Origin: Mucilaginibacter celer
GTDB taxonomy: Bacteria; Bacteroidota; Bacteroidia; Sphingobacteriales; Sphingobacteriaceae
Assembly: GCF_003576455.2 (NCBI RefSeq)
Contig: NZ_CP032869.1
Location: 4,960,001-5,024,000 of the forward strand
DNA length: 64,000 nucleotides
Direction of reading: 5' to 3'
A program made the position numbers and the translations under genes. Below are positions 36,001 to 48,156 of this stretch, piece by piece (the stretch's first letter is position 1; the number at the start of each line of letters is the position of its first letter). Under the pieces are notes generated by a model. The model did not search any database and had not been told where the DNA came from. It was given only the letters and a program-made list of their open reading frames with translations.

Positions 36001-36125
36001 GTGGTTGATTGAGTTGATTAGGTGAGTTGTTGTTTTGCATGGCAATTTGAGTTTAACCAATAACCTAATCAACCATTCTCCCTTTTTTCCAACCATTCAC
36101 CTAATCAACTCAATCAACTACTCAC
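35997..36125. repeat. Inverted repeat of gattgagttgattaggtga words
   Basis: Arms 35997-36025 and 36097-36125 pair in 28 of 29 positions (core TTGATTGAGTTGATTAGGTG). A third, shorter complementary copy is at 36062-36075. The left arm contains the stop codon of the Crp-like gene. It could act as a 3' hairpin, though a T-run is lacking. Confidence 0.85.
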
Positions 36126-36168
36126 CAATTTCTTAACCTACATCAAGTGCCGCGCAAGCATGCCGCCT

Positions 36169-36176
36169 TAAATTTG
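36169..36176 (+). promoter_or_regulatory. -7 box for the pirin gene
   Basis: TAAATTTG matches TAnnTTTG and lies 30 bases before the start codon at 36207. A purine-rich aaagga at about 36194 could assist initiation. Confidence 0.45.
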
Positions 36177-36206
36177 TATTAACAAAACAATTAAAGGAAA
36201 AACATC

Positions 36207-36923
36207 ATGGCACAGACCGTTTTACATAAAGCAAACACCCGCGGACATGCAGACCACGGCTGGTTGCACAGCTACCAATCGTTCAGTTTTGCAGGTTATT
36301 ACAATCCCGACAGGATGCATTTTGGCGCATTGAGGGTATTGAATGATGATACTGTTGATCCGGGAATGGGTTTCGGCAAGCACCCGCACGATAATATGGA
36401 AATTATCTCTATTCCGCTGGAAGGCGATTTGGAGCACAAAGATAGTATGAACAACGTGGCCGTAATAAAAAACGGCGATATCCAGGCCATGAGCGCCGGT
36501 ACCGGAATTTTTCACAGCGAATATAACTTTGATCGTGCAAGCGAAGTAAAATTTCTACAGATCTGGATTTATCCTAATAAACGTAACGTTGAGCCGCGCT
36601 ACGATCAGATCTCTTTAAACCTGGAAGACAGACATAATAAATTACAACAGGTATTATCACCTAACCCCGATGACGCGGGCGTATGGATTCACCAGGATGC
36701 CTGGTTTCATTTGGGCAAATTTGACAAGGGTGTAAGTACCAAATACACTATTAAAAAAGAAGGTAACGGTGTTTACGCTTTTGTATTAAATGGCGAAGTA
36801 GTTATCAATGGCGAAACCTTAAACAGCCGCGATGCTTTAGGCATTTGGGATACTGATAAATTTAACATTGAAGCTGGTACCGATGCCGAATTTTTGCTGA
36901 TAGACGTACCCATGAAATTTTAA
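36207..36923 (+). CDS. Pirin-family bicupin
   Basis: Cytosolic protein of 238 residues, YhhW-like. The N-terminal cupin carries the metal ligands in GFGKHPHDNMEIISIPLEGDLEHKD and the later His in AGTGIFHSEYN. The C-terminal cupin (about 150-238) has GVYAFVLNGEVVINGE. Members can act as quercetin 2,3-dioxygenases or as regulators, and which applies here cannot be said. A small receiver-like gene starts 4 bases after its stop, so the two are one operon. Confidence 0.9.
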   Translation: MAQTVLHKANTRGHADHGWLHSYQSFSFAGYYNPDRMHFGALRVLNDDTVDPGMGFGKHPHDNMEIISIPLEGDLEHKDSMNNVAVIKNGDIQAMSAGTGIFHSEYNFDRASEVKFLQIWIYPNKRNVEPRYDQISLNLEDRHNKLQQVLSPNPDDAGVWIHQDAWFHLGKFDKGVSTKYTIKKEGNGVYAFVLNGEVVINGETLNSRDALGIWDTDKFNIEAGTDAEFLLIDVPMKF

Positions 36924-36927
36924 ACCG

Positions 36928-37233
36928 ATGGAAAAGATACAGATACTGGTAGTTGGCCGCCATCCTGAAATACTGGCCACTGTAGTACGATTGGTAAACA
37001 ATAATCCGGACTGGAACGCGACAGGCTGCCTCAGCGATGAGGAAGCCATCGCGGCTTTTGGTGAACAGGATTTTAAAGTGGTATTACTGGGTGGAGGTGT
37101 GGATGAATATTCGGAAAACAAGTTGAATAACCATTTTTGCGGACTGAAGCCAGAAATTAAAATAGTTCAGCATTTTGGCGGCGGCAGCGGCTTATTGAGC
37201 GCTGAAATTTATGAAGCACTAAGTAAAAACTAA
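36928..37233 (+). CDS. Small receiver-like (Rossmann) protein
   Basis: Protein of 101 residues with alternating beta-alpha units: IQILVVGRHPEILATVVRLV, DEEAIAAFGEQDFKVVLLGGG, KPEIKIVQHFGGGSGLLSAEI. The order is that of a response-regulator receiver, but the position of the phospho-acceptor Asp is occupied by LLGGGVD and the acidic pair is missing, so it is probably not phosphorylated. It follows pirin by 4 bases and overlaps the convergent gene by 4. Function unknown. Confidence 0.65.
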   Translation: MEKIQILVVGRHPEILATVVRLVNNNPDWNATGCLSDEEAIAAFGEQDFKVVLLGGGVDEYSENKLNNHFCGLKPEIKIVQHFGGGSGLLSAEIYEALSKN

Positions 37234-37718
37234 ATAACCGCCCTACCACGCTTCATTAATTCGTTAATTAAATCTTCCCGGTTTTCTATTTCAGGTTGGA
37301 TCCGTATCCAGCCTTTCCCACTCCATTTCCTCGACCAATTTGCAATCTGGTCATCCCATAAATCTATAACATTATTTTTTTGCACTTTAACAAGTAGATT
37401 TTCCCATCTTATGCTTTTATAAGGTATACCTTCCCCTTTTATTTCAACCCCCTCCTGGCTTAAAACGATCCTAAGCGTATAGTACATTTTCTGAAATCTA
37501 TTTCTCACAGAAAATAACATGATGCCAAATAGAATGATGGTTGTGATTACGTAAGATAAAATAAGGGGTATCAAATCAACATGCTTGTGATAAGATAAAG
37601 ACTGGGTACCAAGCACAAAAATTGCGATAATGCTTAATTTCTTTACAGTATTTCGTACCAAACGCTTTACCAAATGGTGAATTTGGTTACGGTCTATAGT
37701 ATAAATAACATCGTTCAC
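37230..37718 (-). CDS. Membrane protein with PH-like (YcxB-type) domain
   Basis: Protein of 162 residues: two membrane helices (about 27-43 and 50-68, LILSYVITTIILFGIMLF) and a soluble C-terminal part (about 80-160) with LRIVLSQEGVEIKGEGIPYKSIRWENLL. That strand pattern resembles bacterial PH-like YcxB domains. Function unknown. It stands alone, convergent with the pirin operon. Confidence 0.65.
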   Translation of the reverse strand: MNDVIYTIDRNQIHHLVKRLVRNTVKKLSIIAIFVLGTQSLSYHKHVDLIPLILSYVITTIILFGIMLFSVRNRFQKMYYTLRIVLSQEGVEIKGEGIPYKSIRWENLLVKVQKNNVIDLWDDQIANWSRKWSGKGWIRIQPEIENREDLINELMKRGRAVI

Positions 37719-37764
37719 TGTGATAACGTAAAGGCCGACAAAAATAATAAATTATAATACAATA

Positions 37765-37895
37765 TAGAGATTAGTGATTGGAGAACAGAGATTAGTTTCT
37801 TTGCGTCCTTGGCTTCTTTGCGTTCTTGATTTTAGAGATTAGTGATTGGAGAACAGAGATTAGTTTCTTAGCGTCCTTGGCTTCTTTGCGTGCTT
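37765..37895. repeat. Tandem 68-bp duplication of word repeats
   Basis: A 63-base block (37765-37827) recurs at 37833-37895 with only two differences. Each block joins tagagattagtgattggaga words to tttgcgtccttggcttc words. The remainder of 37719-38057 shows a further tttgcgagcc-type word copy at about 37920-37950 and a short hairpin (gccttagttgttcactaaggc, 38010-38030) that may end the rrn transcript. No gene is seen. Confidence 0.85.
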
Positions 37896-38059
37896 ATAAT
37901 CGCCAACTATCCACAAAAAACACTTAGCGCCTTAGAATCTTTGCGAGCCAAACCCTCTGCGCCAGGACAAGCTTACTTAACTTATGAAAGCTTATCAACG
38001 CAAAAAGCCTTAGTTGTTCACTAAGGCTTTGCATTTGTTGCAGCATTGAAGCTGATAAA

Positions 38060-38170
38060 GGGTGGCACCGACCTACTCTCCCACGTTTTACCGCAGTACC
38101 ATCGGCTCTGGCGGGCTTGACTTCTCTGTTCGGAATGGGAAGAGGTAGACACCGCCGATATAGGCACCTG
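38060..38170 (-). rRNA. rrf: 5S ribosomal RNA
   Basis: Minus-strand sequence begins GGTGCCTATATCGGCGGTGT and contains the conserved loop CCATTCCGAACAGAGAAGTC and GGGAGAGTAGGTCGG. It is the last gene of the rrn operon. Ends are approximate. Confidence 0.93.
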
Positions 38171-38178
38171 AATTTCTT

Positions 38179-38298
38179 TTGAGCTTAATGCTCAAGGCTG
38201 AAAGCTAAAAGCCCTTTTGCCAATTCTTTTATTATTCTATTATTTTATTGTTTCGCTTTTCAGCTTTCGGCTTTACGCCTTCCGCTTTTAGCTTAACA
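38179..38298. repeat. Word repeat in the 23S-5S spacer
   Basis: ggctgaaagctaaaagc (38191-38208) is mirrored by gcttttcagctttcggc and cgcttttagctt (38253-38297). A second word block, ctaatctcttaatcgctatcctctaatctc, lies at about 38383-38415 beside the 23S 3' end. Confidence 0.7.
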
Positions 38299-38417
38299 AT
38301 GACATATTATTGAAAGAAGTATTTGAATAAGAGAAAACAACAGCATTGTTGTTTATCTGTTTTGTCGCGGATTAGAGGTAGCGACTAATCTCTTAATCGC
38401 TATCCTCTAATCTCTGA

Positions 38418-41297
<2,880 letters not shown>

Positions 41298-41335
41298 TCT
41301 ACTCATACGCCTTTTGCGCCGTATGGTATGTCTTT

Positions 41336-41553
41336 ATTTGAGTATTAAGTTCCAAGTGCTTAGTCTTAAGTCTTTCGACTTTTAACTTCAGACTTTCGAC
41401 TCAATGTCTCTATCTGTTGTTTTCTCTTGTTTTCAATTACTTCTTCCAATATGTCAAAGAACGTTTTGCGGATGTGCAGATGTTTTGATTTCAGATGTGC
41501 AGATGATTTCTCATTTGCATATCTGCATATCTTCACATTTGCTAATCTGCATC
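41336..41553. repeat. Word repeats in the tRNA-Ala to 23S spacer
   Basis: Two word families adjoin: agtcttaagtctttcgacttttaac-type words (41336-41405) and gatgtgcagat/atctgcatatc words (41473-41553), the latter shared with 5108-5200. Confidence 0.7.
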
Positions 41554-41554
41554 G

Positions 41555-41628
41555 TGGAGAATAACGGATTCGAACCGTTGACCCCCTGCGTGCAAGGCAG
41601 GTGCTCTAGCCAGCTGAGCTAATCCCCC
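41555..41628 (-). tRNA. tRNA-Ala (TGC)
   Basis: The minus strand gives acceptor GGGGGAT paired with ATTCTCC, D-arm TAGCTCAGCTGGCTAGAGC and anticodon loop CTTGCAC (anticodon TGC) between CCTGC and GCAGG. The T-loop is GGTTCGAATCC. CCA is not encoded. It is in its usual place between 16S and 23S. Confidence 0.97.
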
Positions 41629-41718
41629 GTCGATGAGTGATCAGAGATTGGTTAATCTGTGATTAGTTGCCTAATCTCTATTCTCTAACCTCTTTTCGCC
41701 TGCGGCTCCGCCGCATAG

Positions 41719-41793
41719 TAGTCCCGAGCAGATTTGAACTGCTGACCCCTACATTATCAGTGTAGTGCTCTAACCAAGCTGAGCTACAGGACT
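41719..41793 (-). tRNA. tRNA-Ile (GAT)
   Basis: The minus strand gives acceptor AGTCCTG paired with CGGGACT, D-arm TAGCTCAGCTTGGTTAGAGC and anticodon loop CTGATAA (anticodon GAT) between CTACA and TGTAG. The T-arm is GCAGTTCAAATCTGC. CCA is not encoded. It follows 16S in the rrn operon. Confidence 0.97.
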
Positions 41794-41797
41794 ATTC

Positions 41798-41905
41798 TTA
41801 GTTTGCAGTGTTCAGTTTGCAGTGTGCAGCTCTTATTCTGCTTCCAGCCAGCTCTTGTTGCCAACTGCTAACTGCTTACTGCCCACTGAAGACTGCCTAC
41901 TGTGT
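41798..41905. repeat. Word repeat in the 16S to tRNA-Ile spacer
   Basis: cagtttgcagtgttcagtttgcagtg (41805-41830) is answered by aactgctaactgcttactgcc and actgaagactgcctactg (41863-41902). Another word block (gagtgatcagagattggttaatctgtgattag) lies between the two tRNAs at 41634-41690. Confidence 0.7.
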
Positions 41906-42032
41906 CCTGGCCTCAGCGGCCGGCCCACATCGATGGCTTCATCTTCTGGGTTTCCTTTTGTCTTTTTGTTTCTGTATTTAAGAAATTATCATGTAGGTAA
42001 CAGTTCTTCGTTACTCTTGCGGAAACTGCTCC

Positions 42033-43555
<1,523 letters not shown>

Positions 43556-43926
43556 AAAATGTTTTGTTTGATTTCCCGACCCTATTATTAATTAATAGAA
43601 TCTGTTATCATTATTGTATCTTTATACAGATTCCGCTTGTTTTATTGTAACTCTTCAATCTTCCTTAACCTTAGTCTCGGTCAATCTCCCGTTACGCTAC
43701 ATGATTTCCATTTCTTAAAAGAACTTGCTCGCTTCATCATCCGAATCAGCTATTATGTTTTTGCTTTACTTTCGCTTAGCTTAACTTGTCATTTTATCAG
43801 TGCGGGAATCGCTCCCTTTCACTTTTCTTGTTTGAAGCTTTTATTAAACTTCTTCTTTTCTTATCGGCTAAACTCGCTTAGCCTCAACTTCTTTCGCCCT
43901 TTTAAGCTCCCTTCCGTTCGGGGTTG

Positions 43927-43958
43927 CAAAGGTAAAAACCTTTTTTGTTTTTCCAAAA
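43927..43958 (-). promoter_or_regulatory. rrn promoter, proximal
   Basis: On the minus strand -33 TTTTGG (43953-43958) and -7 TACCTTTG (43927-43934) are 18 bases apart, followed by a GC-rich start CAACCCCGAACGG. Confidence 0.75.
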
Positions 43959-44027
43959 CTTTTTTTTCTTTTTATTTTCAAAGTTTTGAACCGCTCATTT
44001 TCAATTTCTTTCCTCGTTTGCGGGCTG

Positions 44028-44060
44028 CAAAGGTGTGAATATTTTATCGGTTTCGCAAAA
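44028..44060 (-). promoter_or_regulatory. rrn promoter, middle
   Basis: -33 TTTTGC (44055-44060) and -7 CACCTTTG (44028-44035, one mismatch to TAnnTTTG) are 19 bases apart, followed by CAGCCCGCAAACG. Confidence 0.65.
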
Positions 44061-44136
44061 GATTTTTTATCTTTTTTTAACCTTTTTTATTCAACCTTAA
44101 TTTCAAAAAACAATCCCCCTTCCGTTAGAGGGGCCA

Positions 44137-44170
44137 CAAATGTACACAGAAAAATCACTATCAACCAAAA
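44137..44170 (-). promoter_or_regulatory. rrn promoter, distal
   Basis: -33 TTTTGG (44165-44170) and -7 TACATTTG (44137-44144) are 20 bases apart, followed by TGGCCCCTCTAACGGAAGGG, which shares AACGGAAGGG with the proximal start region. Confidence 0.75.
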
Positions 44171-44278
44171 TAAATTTTGAAATAATTAGATCCGACTTGT
44201 AACTCACTGTAAACTAAGCAATCTGCAAACAAGTTCTTTTGCTTTCTACCAAGCGGGACGGTGCATTGACAGAATATG

Positions 44279-44286
44279 TATATTTG
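44279..44286 (+). promoter_or_regulatory. -7 box directly before the methyltransferase start
   Basis: TATATTTG is an exact TAnnTTTG match and lies only 8 bases before ATG 44295, so the mRNA would have almost no leader. No -33 box was found at the usual distance. Confidence 0.4.
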
Positions 44287-44294
44287 AATTGTAT

Positions 44295-45680
44295 ATGAAC
44301 GAGCATAACTTCCCGCCCAATTTCATCGCTTCGTTAAGCGCAGAAAACGGTTTCGACCAAGAAAATTTTATAAATGCGCATCAGTTTGAAGACGCTCCAA
44401 CCTCTATAAGAGTTAATCCTTTTAAGCCTTCGGCCATAAAAAACATACAACATGTGCCGTGGTGCCCTGACGGATACTACCTCGATGCCCGCCCATCGTT
44501 CACATTCGACCCGCTTTTTCATGCCGGATGTTATTATGTGCAGGAGGCTTCATCGATGTTTATCGATCATATATTTAAAACTATCAACCCCAATAATGAC
44601 GAAGCAATAAAGGTACTCGACCTTTGCGCGGCTCCCGGCGGTAAAAGTACATTGCTTAATTCTGCCTTAAATCCAACCGACCTGTTGGTAGCCAACGAGA
44701 TTATCAAAACCCGTGTACCTATATTAACTGATAACCTGAACAGGTGGGGAACTGCAAATACCATCGTTACCAATAACGATCCCAAAGATTTTACCCGGTT
44801 AAAAAGCTTTTTTGATATTATCCTTGTTGATGCGCCCTGTTCGGGATCAGGCATGTTCAGGAAAGATCCGGAGGCGATGAACGAATGGTCGGAAGGGAAT
44901 GTGAATCTTTGCCACCAACGGCAGGAGCGCATCCTGGCCGATATTTATCCGGCCTTAAAGGAGGACGGCTACCTTATATATAGCACCTGCTCGTACTCGC
45001 ACCAGGAAAATGAAGATATCCTGGATTGGCTATGCAGTGAATTTGACCTGGAAAGTGTGCGCATCCCAATTAGTAACGACTGGGGGATTGTTGAAACCCA
45101 ATCGCCGGTTAAAAAGGCATGGGGTTATCGCTTCTACCCGGGCAAAGTTAAAGGAGAAGGATTATTCGCTTCGTGCCTGCGCAAAAAAGAAAATAGTGGT
45201 AACCTGGCTTCTTTTAAAAACAACACCCAACAAAAACTACCGGGCAAAGAACTTGACCAGGTACGTTCATACATCAACAATCCCGACGAGTTTTACTACT
45301 TTAAAGTGAACGACGACTGGATGGCCATTAACCGCAATCATAAAGAAAGCCTCAATATATTACAACGGCATCTTTATATTAAAAAATCGGGAGTGATTAT
45401 TGGCAAGCTTGCGGGAAAAGACCTGATACCCGATCATGAGTTGGCCTTAAGCCTTATTATTAATAAGAACGCAGTTTTGCAAACGGCCCTTAATAAGGAA
45501 CAAGCCATCCAATACCTCCGCCGGGATAACATAGATTTAAGCACTGATGATAAAGGATGGACACTGATGACCTACGAAGAGCATCCCCTGGGCTGGGCCA
45601 AATTACTGCCTAACCGTATTAATAATTACTATCCTAAAGAAATCAGGATTCTTTCGGCAAATCCACCGCGCGAATGGTAG
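44295..45680 (+). CDS. RsmB/RsmF-type rRNA cytosine-5 methyltransferase
   Basis: Protein of 461 residues from ATG 44295. The SAM site is VLDLCAAPGGKSTLL (about residue 104), followed by DIILVDAPCSGSGMFRKDPE with the Cys that releases product and LIYSTCSYS with the nucleophile Cys. These two Cys motifs define RNA m5C methyltransferases. The C-terminal part (about 300-461) resembles the RsmF PUA-like extension (HPLGWAKLLPNRINNYYPK). It modifies rRNA and lies beside the rrn operon, although transcribed away from it. Confidence 0.88.
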   Translation: MNEHNFPPNFIASLSAENGFDQENFINAHQFEDAPTSIRVNPFKPSAIKNIQHVPWCPDGYYLDARPSFTFDPLFHAGCYYVQEASSMFIDHIFKTINPNNDEAIKVLDLCAAPGGKSTLLNSALNPTDLLVANEIIKTRVPILTDNLNRWGTANTIVTNNDPKDFTRLKSFFDIILVDAPCSGSGMFRKDPEAMNEWSEGNVNLCHQRQERILADIYPALKEDGYLIYSTCSYSHQENEDILDWLCSEFDLESVRIPISNDWGIVETQSPVKKAWGYRFYPGKVKGEGLFASCLRKKENSGNLASFKNNTQQKLPGKELDQVRSYINNPDEFYYFKVNDDWMAINRNHKESLNILQRHLYIKKSGVIIGKLAGKDLIPDHELALSLIINKNAVLQTALNKEQAIQYLRRDNIDLSTDDKGWTLMTYEEHPLGWAKLLPNRINNYYPKEIRILSANPPREW

Positions 45681-45690
45681 GCCCGGCGCA

Positions 45691-45738
45691 AAATAACGAA
45701 GGCTGTTTCGGCACAGCGCGAAACAGCCTTTGTTATTT
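45691..45738. terminator. Bidirectional terminator
   Basis: A 20-base-pair stem with one G-T pair (AAATAACGAAGGCTGTTTCG) and an 8-base loop, AT-rich at its base. It separates the convergent methyltransferase and glycosyltransferase genes. Confidence 0.85.
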
Positions 45739-45756
45739 ATATATAATATAATAGAT

Positions 45757-46653
45757 TTAAGAAACCTGCGCCTTATAAGCCGACAAGCGTTTTTTCAGAA
45801 TATAAAACTGAAGTTTAAAATACAGCTTCAAATCGAGTTTTAAAAAGCTGTTATTAACGCTAAGCATTTTTGAAGCCAGGCTTATCGGCAATCTTAATTT
45901 TTCAAGCACCTGCAAAAAGTGTTTAAAAGTTGCCTTTTCGTTATAAAGTCTTTGTTCGCGGGTTAGCTGTTGGCAATCAACAGGTAGCATCAGGTTCCAT
46001 TTTTCATGTAGCTTTAAACAATCCATCATCCAGCGTTCATCAAAGCGGCCTTCCGAAAAATGGGCTATCAGCACATCATAAGTAACCGCTACTTTGTATT
46101 TCTGGCCAACAGATAATGAAAAATCCAGATCATATACATGGAAACCTGTAAAGTTGATCTCATCAAACATAATTTCCTTCGCAACGGATTTAGTAGTACA
46201 CATCCATACGCCATCTACACAGGCCACCGGGGCAAGCCTTACATTATCCGGATTACGGTAATGATGTATGGGCGGCTCGCCGCTAAATTTATGATGCTGA
46301 ATAAGGTTACTGTAATAGGTATTTACGCCCAGGCCTCCCCAACCCGATGGAGTCATGGTTTTATAAGCGCTGCCTATTACCCCAAGCAAGCCTAAACCGG
46401 GATTGTCTTTAAAATTATTAATAATGCTTTGTCCCCAGTTTTGCGTTTCAATGCGGATATCTTCATGCATAAAGCACAAAATTTCGTATTGCGCTTTGTA
46501 CATACCTATATTATATACTTCGCAAATTCCCTTTTTGCCCCGGCTGTTATCAATGCTAACAATCTCGAAAGGTACGCCTATGGTAGCCTCTACATTTTTA
46601 CTTACTTGCTTTAAAAGCGCACTATTGGCCGACGAGATAATAATAGATATCAT
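45757..46653 (-). CDS. Glycosyltransferase (family 2-like, StrF type)
   Basis: Protein of 298 residues. The N-terminus MISIIISSANSALLKQVSKN and FEIVSIDNSRG are a GT-A start, with CFMHEDIRIETQNWG as acidic motif. VACVDGVWMCTTKSV and FHVYDLDFSLSVGQKYKVAV follow, as in StrF-like glycosyltransferase domains. A second soluble region follows (about 215-298). The donor and acceptor are unknown. It diverges from another glycosyltransferase-like gene and may share its pathway. Confidence 0.75.
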   Translation of the reverse strand: MISIIISSANSALLKQVSKNVEATIGVPFEIVSIDNSRGKKGICEVYNIGMYKAQYEILCFMHEDIRIETQNWGQSIINNFKDNPGLGLLGVIGSAYKTMTPSGWGGLGVNTYYSNLIQHHKFSGEPPIHHYRNPDNVRLAPVACVDGVWMCTTKSVAKEIMFDEINFTGFHVYDLDFSLSVGQKYKVAVTYDVLIAHFSEGRFDERWMMDCLKLHEKWNLMLPVDCQQLTREQRLYNEKATFKHFLQVLEKLRLPISLASKMLSVNNSFLKLDLKLYFKLQFYILKKRLSAYKAQVS

Positions 46654-46972
46654 TCAAAATGTGTTTTTCGTGAAACAGGTAAATACTCAGAACTAACGTC
46701 TGCACATATCGGTTTCGTACAAACTTTATTCCTGTTATTGCTATTACGCACATTTTTTTTGTTTCGCTACACGTAAAAACAACATTTAGTTTATTTTTTT
46801 TCAAATTAACAACAACCCGCTTAAGACCAGGCAATTGCCAATATTGTATTAACTTTGTATTACTAAACCGGAGAGAAGAGCGGGAATTTGAAAATTTGAT
46901 TTACCTTCATTTTATAATCAGAACGTTTATATTTAAACCCTGATTAATTTAATACCTAACAAACAAATTGGT
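46654..46972. other. Divergent intergenic region
   Basis: About 319 AT-rich bases between two glycosyltransferase-like genes. An exact plus-strand -7 box TAACTTTG lies at 46850-46857 (about 115 bases before the downstream start). No convincing minus-strand promoter or repeat was seen. Confidence 0.45.
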
Positions 46973-47998
46973 TTGAAGCAGCAGTTAAACGGCATCGGGT
47001 GTTATGATAACACCAGGATCTATATTTTTTGTCCGGCGGGATTTGCCACCGGTGGCCCCGAGGCGCTGCACCAGTTAGGCGCTCATTTAATAAAGCAGGG
47101 TTTTAACGCTTTTATGTACTACTACTGCACGCCCGATAGTGTTGATGTGGTACATAAAAACTACGAAAAATATGCGGTGCCCCATGTAAGCAAGCTCGAA
47201 AACAGTTCGAGACATATCATGATCCTGCCCGAAACGCACCTGTCGCCTTTGTTTAGTCTTCATTTTAATCATATCCGTAAGGCGGTGTGGTGGCTTAGCG
47301 TTGTTAACTATTACATCACGCAAAAACACATCACCGATAAATACCGAAATAAGCGCTTTTTTAAGCTCCAAAACTTTTTCGGCAATTTCCCTATCGCTTC
47401 GTTCAGGTGGTTTAAAAGCAAAAAGGAGGTGATGCATATCTGCCACTCGTACTATTCGCAGGTGCATTTACTGGCAAATGGTATTCAGCCCATCGGCCGT
47501 ATCTCTGATTACATGAACAGCGCCTTTTTTAATATGGTTGATGAAGATGTAAAAAAGGAAAACATCATTTTATACAATCCCAAAAAAAACGACGAGTTTT
47601 TGGATAGCATTATAGCCCGTACGCCCAACTTAAAATGGATTGCCATTAAAGATATGACGCCCGTCGAGGTTGCTTATAAAATGAACAAGGCTAAGCTATA
47701 TGTTGATTTTGGCTATCACCCGGGAAAGGAACGCATGCCCCGCGAAGCCTGTATTATGCGTTGCTGCATGATTATCGGCCGTAATGGTTCGGCTGCATTT
47801 AAACAGGATATGCCGATACCCGAAGAATACCGTTTTGAAAAAAAGGACGAGGAAATACCGGAGATCATCAGCCAGATTAATAACTGCCTTGAAAACTATG
47901 ATATAGTTAAAGATGATTTCGGCCCCTATCGTGCGGCATTATACCGGGAAGAGGAGGAGTTTGTGGCCGATATAAAAAAGGTGTTTATAAAAATATAG
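46973..47998 (+). CDS. Glycosyltransferase-like protein with probable TTG start
   Basis: Protein of 341 residues. The N-terminus RIYIFCPAGFATGGPEALHQLGAHL holds a GT-B-like glycine loop, and the C-terminal half (NPKKNDEFLDSIIARTPNLKWIAIKDM; YVDFGYHPGKERMPREACIM) matches the donor-site region with an E-R-P-R-E arrangement. No ATG exists upstream of the conserved N-terminal loop; TTG at 46973 is the best start. It is not in a larger polysaccharide cluster and its acceptor is unknown. Confidence 0.7.
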   Translation: MKQQLNGIGCYDNTRIYIFCPAGFATGGPEALHQLGAHLIKQGFNAFMYYYCTPDSVDVVHKNYEKYAVPHVSKLENSSRHIMILPETHLSPLFSLHFNHIRKAVWWLSVVNYYITQKHITDKYRNKRFFKLQNFFGNFPIASFRWFKSKKEVMHICHSYYSQVHLLANGIQPIGRISDYMNSAFFNMVDEDVKKENIILYNPKKNDEFLDSIIARTPNLKWIAIKDMTPVEVAYKMNKAKLYVDFGYHPGKERMPREACIMRCCMIIGRNGSAAFKQDMPIPEEYRFEKKDEEIPEIISQINNCLENYDIVKDDFGPYRAALYREEEEFVADIKKVFIKI

Positions 47999-48024
47999 GG
48001 CATTTTACTTTCCCTAACATAAAA

Positions 48025-48147
48025 ATTGTCTGAACCCGAATTTGGGGGAATTAAGGAATTCATGGAATACTAAGCAAATTCGAAAAATTTAAATAATTCC
48101 CCCAAATTCCGGTTCAGACAATCCTCCCAAATCCCGGTTTCAGACAA
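48025..48147. repeat. Inverted repeat ATTGTCTGAAC.../...GTTCAGACAAT
   Basis: Arms 48025-48053 and 48094-48122 match in 28 of 29 positions (outer ATTGTCTGAACC, inner GGGGGAATTA). A degenerate third copy (cccaaatcccggtttcagacaa) follows to 48147. It lies between convergent genes and may end both transcripts. It is a recognisable repeat type of Bacteroidota. Confidence 0.85.
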
Positions 48148-48156
48148 ACATATTAC

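Larger units (their letters stand above)
43556..44294. other. rrn leader and promoter region
   Basis: This 739-base stretch has no credible gene. Minus-strand transcription starts from three promoters (43927-44170); the remaining 370 bases to 16S are AT-rich leader with a short gcgaaagtaaagc-like stem region. The right end carries the promoter of the methyltransferase gene. Confidence 0.7.

Noticed and set aside
43637-44038. 133-residue open frame upstream of 16S
   Set aside because: It covers the rrn leader and promoters, with Phe/Leu/Ser-rich low-complexity translation.
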